NCBI GenBank assembly: GCA_011525785.1
Contig: WYBT01000044.1
Location: 79,996-143,995 of the forward strand
Source: Planctomycetaceae bacterium
Lineage (GTDB): Bacteria > Planctomycetota > UBA1135 > GCA-002686595
Direction: 5' to 3'
DNA length: 64,000 nt
The notes beneath the pieces were generated by a model, which had not been told where the DNA came from, did no database searches, and worked only from the letters and a program-made list of their open reading frames with translations. A program made the position numbers and the translations under genes. Shown piece by piece: positions 37,779 through 45,990 of this stretch. The stretch's first letter is position 1; every line of letters begins with the position of its first letter.

Positions 37779-40636
37779 TGATCGCGCCGAAGATCCTCGA
37801 GCACTACCCCGACCTGAACGACGCGCAGCGCCGCATCGTCGAGCACATGGACGGTCCGCTGCTCGGGATCGCGGGTCCGGGCTCGGGCAAGAGCTACTGC
37901 ATCGTGCTTCGTGCGCTCAACCTCCTCCTGCAAGGGAAGGCTGAGCCAAAGCAGATCGTGCTCTGCACGTTCACGGAGAAGGCCGCCGTCGAGCTGCGCG
38001 ACCGCATGGCCGCCGCTGCGCGCAAGGTGGGATACGGCGGCGATCTCTCCGAGCTGAGAGTCTCGACGATCCACGGCTTCTGCAGTCGCGTTCTCGCCGA
38101 GCACCGGCACCGTACCGCGCTCGGCAACAACTTCGAGACGCTCGACGACCTGACCCAGCTCCTGTTCATCTTCGACAACTTCGACGAGATCATCGGCCCC
38201 GAGGTCAACGGCCAGTACCTCAACAAGTGGACGACGCGCTGGACCGCGATCGAGGGCGCGCGGCGCTACTTCGACAAGATCACCGAGGAACTCGTCGACC
38301 CCGAGCGGCTGTCCGCCTCGATCGACCCGTTCCTCGCCGCGCTCGGCCGCGCGCACATCGCCTACCGCCGCACGCTGTTCGCCTCGAACCGCGTCGACTT
38401 CGCCCACCTGCAATGGCTCGTCCACAACCTGCTGCAAGACGACAAGGCCACCGCGTCCGTCACCCGCGAGATCCGGTACGTCCTCGTCGACGAGTACCAG
38501 GACACGAACCACATCCAGGAACGGCTGCTGTTCAAGCTCACCGAGCGGACGCGGAACCTGTGCGTCGTCGGCGACGAGGACCAGAGCCTCTACCGCTTCC
38601 GTGGCGCGACCGTGCGGAACATCCTGGAGTTCCCGCTGCGCATGCCGGGCTGCGCCATCGTCACGCTCACGACGAACTACCGATCGCATCGCACGATCGT
38701 CGAGCGGTACGACCGCTGGATGGCGTCCGCGAACTGGGCGAACCGTGGCGGCCGTGCATTCCGCTACGACAAGACGATCACGCCCGATCCCAACGCGGTC
38801 CATCCCGCGTACCCGGCGGTGTTCGCCATCTGGGGAAAGGACGAGCGCGACGAGACGACACGGTTCGCCGACCTCGTCGAGTACCTCCAGCGTTCAGGCG
38901 TGATCGCGGACTACAGCCAAGTCGCCCTGCTGCTCCACAGCGTCCGCCAAGACCACAGCGGCGCGTTCCTCGCCGCGCTCGAAGCACGCGGCATCCCGTC
39001 GTTCTGCCCACGCGCACGCGCCTACTTCGACAACCGCGAAGTGCGAGACCTTGTCGCCTGCTTCGCGATCGTGTTCGGATGGTTCGGCCAAGGACGCGGG
39101 AACGTGGCTGGATCTGTCGCCGAGCTCGCGGCGTACGTCGACGACGGCCTCATGCAGCTCGGACGACGGTTCGCGACACCGCATCCGCTCGCGTTGCTCC
39201 TGCAGCGCTGGACGAAGGAGATCAACACGCTCGCCGAAGGCGAATCGCTCGACCTGCGCCCGGCGGACTACTTCTATCGTCTGCTCGCGGTCGAGCCGTT
39301 CATCAGTGCCGCGCGCAATGAGGACGCAGCGCGCAACCTCGCGGTCTTCTCGCAGCTCCTGAACATCTTCCAGAGCTACTACCACTACACGGTCGTCACC
39401 CACAAGAACCGCGAGTTCCTCCGACTGCATTTGTTCAACAGCTTCCTGCGCCTGCTGTTCGAGGGCGGGATCAACGAGTACGAGGACCCGGACCAGCCCT
39501 TCCCGCAGGGTCACGTCCAGGTGATGACGATCCACCAAGCGAAGGGCCTGGAGTTCCCGGTCGTAGTGGTCGGCTCGCTGACGAAGCAGCTCTCCACTCA
39601 GAAGCAGATCGACCGCGACCTTGGTGCGTTCTACTCGCGCGCGGCGTTCGAGCCAGAAGACCGCGTGACGCTCTTCGATCGGATGCGCCTGCACTACGTG
39701 GCGTTCTCTCGGCCGCAGAAGATGCTCGTGCTGACCGCGCACGAGCAGCCGAAGGACCACTTCGCCTCGATCTGGCAGGGTCTTCCGCAATGGCCGTACG
39801 TCGAGCGCGACCTGCTCGCCGCGCAACGGTTCGAGAGCCGCGAGCGGATGCGCGTGAAGCAGACGTACAGCTTCACGGGCGATCTGCGGATCTACGAGAC
39901 ATGTCCGCGTCAGTACCAGTTCTTCCGCGAGTTCGACTTCACGCCGTCCCGATCGAGCGTGATCTTCTTCGGCCTGCTCGTTCACCAGACGATCGAGGAA
40001 GTCCACCGCATCGTGCTAGACGGCGGCATCGACACGCTCGACGAGGTTCGCATCCGCGAACTCTTCGACCGCACGTTCCAGTTCCTTTGCCTGAGCGACG
40101 TGCGCCCGATCGACGAGACGGCGAAGGAGTCCGCGTTCCGTCAGGCGCTCAACTACTTCCGCCAGAACCGCGACGAGATGCGCCGCGTGATCCAGACGGA
40201 GGTCGACGTCTCGCTGGAGAAGGACGGGTACATCCTCACCGGCACGGTGGACCTTCTCCTCGGCGGAGACGGGAAGCTGGAGCTACTCGACTTCAAGACG
40301 TCGCCGCGACCGAAGGACAGCCCGGCTCTCCTGGCGGCCTACGAACAGCAGCTCTGCACGTACGCGCACATCCTGGAGCGTCGACACGGCAAGCGCGTTG
40401 ATCGGCTCCTCCTCTACTGGACGGCGGAGGCCCGCAAGGAAGATGCGCTCATGGTGCTGCCGTACGATCCGCGTCGAGTCGAGGAGGCCGGACGTCACTT
40501 CGACGAAACGGTGCGGCGCATTGAGGCGTGGGAGTTCGCTGTGACAACTCCGCCGGAGGCTGGAATCTGCAAGGAATGCGACCTGCGCAGCATGTGCACT
40601 GCGGACGGCGTGGTCCGGGGAGAGGCAGTGCGCTGA
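37778..40636 (+). CDS. UvrD/Rep-type helicase fused to Cas4/AddB-like Fe-S nuclease
   Basis: This 952-residue protein starts with a SF1A helicase: Walker A GIAGPGSGKSYCIV, motif II VLVDEYQDTNHIQERLL, motif III GDEDQSLYRFRGA and motif V/VI VMTIHQAKGLEFPVVVVGSL. A C-terminal PD-(D/E)XK nuclease (LTGTVDLLL, then LELLDFKTS) ends in CKECDLRSMC, and a lone Cys in ETCPRQYQFF precedes it. These four Cys fit a 4Fe-4S cluster as in AddB/Cas4. It should unwind and degrade DNA ends. TGATG overlaps join it to RadC and to the sacsin-like gene. An in-frame GTG three bases upstream (37775) is possible. A UvrD-like helicase is also the GajB half of Gabija. Confidence 0.93.
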   Translation: MIAPKILEHYPDLNDAQRRIVEHMDGPLLGIAGPGSGKSYCIVLRALNLLLQGKAEPKQIVLCTFTEKAAVELRDRMAAAARKVGYGGDLSELRVSTIHGFCSRVLAEHRHRTALGNNFETLDDLTQLLFIFDNFDEIIGPEVNGQYLNKWTTRWTAIEGARRYFDKITEELVDPERLSASIDPFLAALGRAHIAYRRTLFASNRVDFAHLQWLVHNLLQDDKATASVTREIRYVLVDEYQDTNHIQERLLFKLTERTRNLCVVGDEDQSLYRFRGATVRNILEFPLRMPGCAIVTLTTNYRSHRTIVERYDRWMASANWANRGGRAFRYDKTITPDPNAVHPAYPAVFAIWGKDERDETTRFADLVEYLQRSGVIADYSQVALLLHSVRQDHSGAFLAALEARGIPSFCPRARAYFDNREVRDLVACFAIVFGWFGQGRGNVAGSVAELAAYVDDGLMQLGRRFATPHPLALLLQRWTKEINTLAEGESLDLRPADYFYRLLAVEPFISAARNEDAARNLAVFSQLLNIFQSYYHYTVVTHKNREFLRLHLFNSFLRLLFEGGINEYEDPDQPFPQGHVQVMTIHQAKGLEFPVVVVGSLTKQLSTQKQIDRDLGAFYSRAAFEPEDRVTLFDRMRLHYVAFSRPQKMLVLTAHEQPKDHFASIWQGLPQWPYVERDLLAAQRFESRERMRVKQTYSFTGDLRIYETCPRQYQFFREFDFTPSRSSVIFFGLLVHQTIEEVHRIVLDGGIDTLDEVRIRELFDRTFQFLCLSDVRPIDETAKESAFRQALNYFRQNRDEMRRVIQTEVDVSLEKDGYILTGTVDLLLGGDGKLELLDFKTSPRPKDSPALLAAYEQQLCTYAHILERRHGKRVDRLLLYWTAEARKEDALMVLPYDPRRVEEAGRHFDETVRRIEAWEFAVTTPPEAGICKECDLRSMCTADGVVRGEAVR

Positions 40637-43600
40637 TGGCAACCGACTATAGAGCGATTAGGCGAGACAACGAGAGGGACTGGGGTCCGAAAGGCGTTCG
40701 CTTCGCTGGGACTCACCTTGCGACGATGTACTCCGATCGAACGCACTTCATCTATGAACTGCTACAGAACGCCGAGGACGCGCTCGCACGCCGCACGACG
40801 CCGGCTAAGTCGCGAGAGGTTCGATTCGAGCTTTCGCACACTGGGTTGCGCGTGTCCCACTTCGGGGCTCCATTCACCGAGACGGACGTGCGCGGCATTT
40901 GTGGTATCGGCGAGAGCACAAAGTCCGAAGGCTCGATCGGGCGGTTCGGAATCGGTTTCAAGTCGGTCTACGCATTTACCGACCGCCCTTTGATCTCGTC
41001 CGGTGATGAGCACTTCAGCATCGAGAATTTTTTGTGGCCAACGAAGCAGTCACCGTGCTCCGATCGTCCAGGCGAGACGGTGTTCGTACTGCCCTTCAGA
41101 GACAACGATGCAACAGCCGCGAGCGACATCGCGACTGGCCTGCGGCAGCTTGGGCCGCGAACGTTGCTGTTCCTCCGCCACATCGACAGCGTGAGCTGGT
41201 CCGTCCTCGGCGGCCCCTCTGGCACCTACATGCGTGGCGAAGCCGAGACGCTCGCAACCGGCGTTCGCAAAGTGCAAGTCATCGGTGAGGAACAAGGGCG
41301 GGATCTGAACGTCGACGAAACGTGGATGATCTTTGAACGCGGCGTCTTCGACGAACGCGGGGATCAGCTGGGGATTGTAGAGATCGCCTTCCTGTGGGCC
41401 GCAGACGGCGCTGATCGTTTCGTCGGGATTCGGCCTGTTACGAAGTCCTCGCTGGTCGTCTTCTTCCCAACGATCGTTGAGACACACCTAGGTTTCGTCG
41501 TGCACGGGCCGTACCGAACGACTCCAAACCGGGACAACGTTCACACGAGAGACGCGTGGAACCTACGCCTCGTCAAAGAAACGGCCGATCTGGTCGCGGA
41601 TGCAGTTCGATACCTTCGCGATATCGGCGGGCTCTCAGCGCAGGCACTCGCAGCACTTCCCCTCAATCGAGAGATGTTCGCGGGAGATTCGTTCTTCGCG
41701 CCGATCTATGAAAAGACACGAAACCTGCTACGCACAGAGCGCGTGTTGCCCGCTCACGGAGGCGGTTACGTCGATGCCAGTCATGCGCGCATCGCACGCG
41801 GACAAGAACTGCGCACCCTATTCAGCCCTCAACAACTCGCCGACCTCTTCGCTACTGGCGAAGGCACAGGGTGGTTGACAGGGGACATCACACAGGACCG
41901 GACACCAGAACTACGCGACTACCTGATGAAGGAAGTCGGTGTGCCGGAGGAGCGGCCCGAGGCAGTCATCCGCAAGCTGACCGCGGCTTTCCTGGAAGGT
42001 CAGCCCGAGCCTTGGATCGCCACGCTGTACTGCTACCTGCGCACCCAATCGGACTTGATGAGGTACGGACAGCTTCGCTACCTGCCTCTCATTCGACTGG
42101 AGGATGGGACGCACCTGCCCGCCTACTCGAACGAGCAGCCACAAGTCTTCCTGCCTACGACGACTGCGACCGACGGCCTCACGGTTCGACGATCGCTGTG
42201 CGCGAGTGAAGACGTGAGGGCGTTCCTGCAAGAGCTTGGACTCAGGGAGCCGGACGCGGTCGAGGAGGTGCTTCGAGGCATCCTCCCCAAATACCAGAAC
42301 GAAAGCGTCTCGGCGCTTCCAGGGACCTACCGAGCCGACGTCGAGAAGCTCCTCCAAGCCTACGAAGCGGATTCGACCACAAGCCGGAAGGAGCATCTGC
42401 GTGAGCAACTCCGGGACACGCACTTCGTGGCTGCGGTCGACATGGGACATCGACGCCGCATCCTCGCCAAGCCCACCGATGTCTACTTGGCAACGCAACA
42501 ACTGAAGGATCTCTTCGCTGGCGTAGTCGGCGTACTCATGGTCGACGACACGGTTGACGTTCTTCGCGGCGAAGCGATACGCGATTTACTCGAAGGCTGT
42601 GGTGCTGCGCGCAACATCGATCCCATGCACGTTGAGCGCCGGCTCAGTTACGAAGCGAAGCTCGCTCTGCGTACGGCGGCCGGGGAACCACGCTGCACGC
42701 ATGACATCTCGACCGTCGACGTCATGCTGCGCGGCGTTGACGGGCTCCTTGCGCTCTTGCCGACACTGCCGACGAACGACCAACGGCGTCGCGCCAGACT
42801 CCTGTGGGAGGAGCTCTGTGCCCTCGCCGATCGCAATGCGGCAGCCTTCTACGGTGTGTACTCGTGGTTCCGGAGCAAAGAGAGACACATGCATTTCGAA
42901 GCGGGTTTCATCGAAATGCTGAATCAAGCGGCTTGGATTCCGAACCAGCGCGGATCGATGAGTCGTCCGTCCGACGTAGTGTTCAGGAGCATCGAGCCGC
43001 CCTGGACGGAGAGCCCATTCCTGCTCTCGAAGATTGAGTTCAAACCTCCCGCTATCGACCTTCTCGCGAGGGAAGCCGGCTTTGACCCCAAGCTGATCAC
43101 GCTGCTGAAGCGTCTGGGCGTCACAACGGAGGCGGAGTTGCGAGAGCGATTCGATATCGATGATGTCGCCGACGAGACTGCTTTAGAGGAGTCCACGACG
43201 CAAAGCCCGTCGATCGACGGAACCACGACCGAAGAATCCCTCCGCGGGATTCTCGGGGATGCGTTTCAGCAGCCGGCCCCGCCTCCCTGCGAGGAAACTA
43301 GTCACACCGGTGCGGGCGGTAGCGAAAGCGAGGAGGTCGCGGGGCCTGGCTGCGCACGCGAGGCGCAAGGCGCAGCGCCTGGCGGGTCTGGCCCAACCGA
43401 ACCAACCAGACGGAATGGCGGCGCATCGACACCCAAGCGGAGGACTCCAGGAAGCGACGGCGGGAGACCGTTCGTGTCCTACGTCGGCGTGCATGCGATC
43501 GACGACAATGCTGAGCACGATCCCGATGGACTGGACTCGTCCAAGCGTGGTGCACTGGAAGAGCTGGCCATCCGTCGTGTCCTTGCAGAGGACCCCACTC

Positions 43601-43941
43601 TCCAACGCACGCGCAAAAACAACGCGGGCTACGACCTCGAAGAGCTGACACCCGACGGCACGACGTGCCGATGGATCGAGGTGAAGGCGATGACCGGGTT
43701 ATTGAGGGACCGCCCGGTCGGGCTCTCGCGAGCGCAGTTCGAGTGTGCGCGGCTGCGCGGGGGCTCCTACTGGCTGTACGTCGTTGAGCACGCAGGCTCG
43801 AAGGGGTCCGAGAACGTCTGGCGTATCCAGGACCCGGCGGGCAAGGCGAGGACATTCACGTTCGACCACGGCTGGCTAGAGATCGCGGACGGCGATCGTG
43901 CCACCGGCGAAGACCACGACGACACCGAGACCAAAACCTAG
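40636..43941 (+). CDS. Sacsin/HSP90-like GHKL ATPase with C-terminal DUF3883
   Basis: This 1101-residue protein begins with a sacsin-type GHKL ATPase: FIYELLQNAEDALA (Mg/ATP Asn) and GRFGIGFKSVYAF (glycine-rich lid), near residues 37-115. A long middle region follows. A disordered Ser/Gly/Pro-rich linker (~865-950) leads to a C-terminal DUF3883 (NNAGYDLEELTPDG, RWIEVKAM), whose E-x-K resembles a PD-(D/E)XK nuclease core. Sacsin-DUF3883 proteins recur in predicted defence loci, possibly sensing or cutting DNA. It overlaps the UvrD gene (TGATG) and precedes the methyltransferase by four bases. Base use is more A+T-rich than the host. Confidence 0.88.
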   Translation: MATDYRAIRRDNERDWGPKGVRFAGTHLATMYSDRTHFIYELLQNAEDALARRTTPAKSREVRFELSHTGLRVSHFGAPFTETDVRGICGIGESTKSEGSIGRFGIGFKSVYAFTDRPLISSGDEHFSIENFLWPTKQSPCSDRPGETVFVLPFRDNDATAASDIATGLRQLGPRTLLFLRHIDSVSWSVLGGPSGTYMRGEAETLATGVRKVQVIGEEQGRDLNVDETWMIFERGVFDERGDQLGIVEIAFLWAADGADRFVGIRPVTKSSLVVFFPTIVETHLGFVVHGPYRTTPNRDNVHTRDAWNLRLVKETADLVADAVRYLRDIGGLSAQALAALPLNREMFAGDSFFAPIYEKTRNLLRTERVLPAHGGGYVDASHARIARGQELRTLFSPQQLADLFATGEGTGWLTGDITQDRTPELRDYLMKEVGVPEERPEAVIRKLTAAFLEGQPEPWIATLYCYLRTQSDLMRYGQLRYLPLIRLEDGTHLPAYSNEQPQVFLPTTTATDGLTVRRSLCASEDVRAFLQELGLREPDAVEEVLRGILPKYQNESVSALPGTYRADVEKLLQAYEADSTTSRKEHLREQLRDTHFVAAVDMGHRRRILAKPTDVYLATQQLKDLFAGVVGVLMVDDTVDVLRGEAIRDLLEGCGAARNIDPMHVERRLSYEAKLALRTAAGEPRCTHDISTVDVMLRGVDGLLALLPTLPTNDQRRRARLLWEELCALADRNAAAFYGVYSWFRSKERHMHFEAGFIEMLNQAAWIPNQRGSMSRPSDVVFRSIEPPWTESPFLLSKIEFKPPAIDLLAREAGFDPKLITLLKRLGVTTEAELRERFDIDDVADETALEESTTQSPSIDGTTTEESLRGILGDAFQQPAPPPCEETSHTGAGGSESEEVAGPGCAREAQGAAPGGSGPTEPTRRNGGASTPKRRTPGSDGGRPFVSYVGVHAIDDNAEHDPDGLDSSKRGALEELAIRRVLAEDPTLQRTRKNNAGYDLEELTPDGTTCRWIEVKAMTGLLRDRPVGLSRAQFECARLRGGSYWLYVVEHAGSKGSENVWRIQDPAGKARTFTFDHGWLEIADGDRATGEDHDDTETKT

Positions 43942-43945
43942 CACG

Positions 43946-45988
43946 ATGGCGAAGATCGACATCACCAAGACCGAGCTGGTCTGGCCCGGCAAGTACAACG
44001 AGGACGGCACTCGCAGGGACGTGCCGCGCGTCAGCTTGCCGTTCCAGGTCATCGAGACCGTGAACGAGAGCCGCGCGACGCGCGAGGTCGTCAAGAGCAA
44101 GGGCGCGACGCTTTTCGACACCTACCAGGGCATGGAAGGTGACACTTTCGAAAAAGGTTGGAGAAACAAGCTGATCTGGGGAGACAACCTCTTGGTCATG
44201 GGGGCACTCCTGGAGAAGTTCGCGGGCAAGGTCGACCTGATCTACATCGACCCTCCATTCGCGACTGGCTCGGATTTCAGTTTCTCGTCTGAGATCGGCG
44301 AGGACGGCGTCGAAGTCGGCAAGGACCAGTCTGCCTTGGAGGAAAAGGCCTATCGAGATACATGGGGTAACGGTCTCGACTCGTATTTGTCCATGCTATT
44401 TCCACGGCTGCAACTGCTTCACGAGCTGTTGTCCCCGACCGGAAGCATCTACGTTCACCTTGGTTGGCAGGTCAGCGGTTTTATTCGCCCGCTACTCGAT
44501 GAGGTCTTCGGGGCCGGTGGACAAACAGGACGTCCCGGATTCCGAAACGAGATTGCGTGGAAATGCACAACCGCGCACAGCGATAGCGGTCGGTATGGAA
44601 TCAACCATCAAGTAATTTACTTCTACACGAAGGGTGCGAAGCACACCTGGAATGACCCGAAGACGGACTACGACCAGGACTACATCGATTCGTACTACCG
44701 CTACAAGGACGAGGCTGGACGACGGTTCAAGTCGGGTGACCTATCCGCCTACGGCCTGAGCGGAGGCGGGTACGAATATGCGTGGAAAGGACACACGAAG
44801 CTCTGGCGTTGCCCGATCGAAACGATGCGTAGACTCGACGCTGAGGGCAAGGTCTTCTACACCCGCAACGGAGTTGCTCGGCACAAGCAGTACCTCGACG
44901 AAGCCGAAGGCATGCCCGTACAGACCATCTGGAACAATAAGAGTGTTCAGTTCGTCGTGTCGTGGGGTGATGAAGGCGTCGGCTACGACACGCAAAAGCC
45001 GGAAGGGCTCCTCAAGAGAATCATCGAGGCTTCGTCGAAGCCGGGGGATCTGATCGCGGACTTCTTTCTTGGATCAGGCACTACCATCGCGACGGCTGAA
45101 AAGCTGGGACGACGCTGGATCGGCTGCGACTTGGGTCGTTGGTCGATGCATGTCACGCGCAAGCGAGTGCTCGGCATCGAGGGATGCAGGCCATTCGAGG
45201 TTCTCAACCTTGGCAAGTACGAGCGCCAATACTGGCAAGGCGTGACGTTCGGAGAATCGAAGGACAATCCGCTCGCGGAACGCGCGCTCTACGAGTACCT
45301 CGCGTTCGTCTTGAAGCTCTACGGTGCTCAGCCCGTGGCGGGCATGGCGCACCTGCACGGACGTACCGGCAAGGCGATGGTCCACATCGGCGCGGTCGAC
45401 GCGCCCGTGACGTTCACAGAAATCGACGCGGCCGTCGAGGAGTGCGCGAAGTTGAAGCAGGGTGAGCTTCACGTCCTCGGTTGGGAATGGGAGATGGGGC
45501 TCGCTGGCCCGAACAACGAAGTTCGCAGGGGCGGACCAGTTCAGGAGCTGGCGAAGCACAAGGGCGTGAAGCTCATGCTGCTCCAGATCCCGCGCGAAGT
45601 GATGGAACAACAGGCCGCAGCGAAGGGTGACGTCCGGTTCTTCGAGCTGGCCTTCCTGGAGGCAGAGATCAAGCACGCGAAGGGGCTCGCCGTGCAGGTC
45701 GCGCTGAAGGACTTCGTCATCCCGAACACCGAGCTGATCCCCGAGGAGGTGCGCAGCAAGGTCAAGAAGTGGTCGGACTACATCGACTACTGGGCGATCG
45801 ACTGGGACTTCCAGAACGACACCTTCATGCAGGGCTGGGTCGCGTATCGCACGCGGAAGGACCGCAAGCTCCCGCTCGCCTCGGACACGCACACGTACGC
45901 GAAGGCGGGCAAGTACCGCATCCTCGTCAAGGTCATCGACATCTTCGGGAACGACACGTCGCAGGCGTTTGACGTCGAGGTGAAGTAG
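43946..45988 (+). CDS. Beta-class DNA amino-methyltransferase (type III Mod-like) with PKD-like C-terminus
   Basis: This 680-residue methyltransferase has motif order DPPF before the SAM motif, the beta-class arrangement of type III Mod proteins: LIYIDPPFATGSDFSF, then target-recognition-like sequence, then DLIADFFLGSGTTIATAEKL. The catalytic region ends around residue 410. The C-terminal ~70 residues (ASDTHTYAKAGKYRILVKVI and FGNDTSQAFDVEVK) look like a PKD-type beta-sandwich, unusual for a cytoplasmic methylase. It most likely methylates adenine and protects self DNA from the adjacent Res-like nuclease, which starts two bases after its stop. DPPF replaces the usual DPPY. Confidence 0.9.
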   Translation: MAKIDITKTELVWPGKYNEDGTRRDVPRVSLPFQVIETVNESRATREVVKSKGATLFDTYQGMEGDTFEKGWRNKLIWGDNLLVMGALLEKFAGKVDLIYIDPPFATGSDFSFSSEIGEDGVEVGKDQSALEEKAYRDTWGNGLDSYLSMLFPRLQLLHELLSPTGSIYVHLGWQVSGFIRPLLDEVFGAGGQTGRPGFRNEIAWKCTTAHSDSGRYGINHQVIYFYTKGAKHTWNDPKTDYDQDYIDSYYRYKDEAGRRFKSGDLSAYGLSGGGYEYAWKGHTKLWRCPIETMRRLDAEGKVFYTRNGVARHKQYLDEAEGMPVQTIWNNKSVQFVVSWGDEGVGYDTQKPEGLLKRIIEASSKPGDLIADFFLGSGTTIATAEKLGRRWIGCDLGRWSMHVTRKRVLGIEGCRPFEVLNLGKYERQYWQGVTFGESKDNPLAERALYEYLAFVLKLYGAQPVAGMAHLHGRTGKAMVHIGAVDAPVTFTEIDAAVEECAKLKQGELHVLGWEWEMGLAGPNNEVRRGGPVQELAKHKGVKLMLLQIPREVMEQQAAAKGDVRFFELAFLEAEIKHAKGLAVQVALKDFVIPNTELIPEEVRSKVKKWSDYIDYWAIDWDFQNDTFMQGWVAYRTRKDRKLPLASDTHTYAKAGKYRILVKVIDIFGNDTSQAFDVEVK

Positions 45989-45990
45989 CG

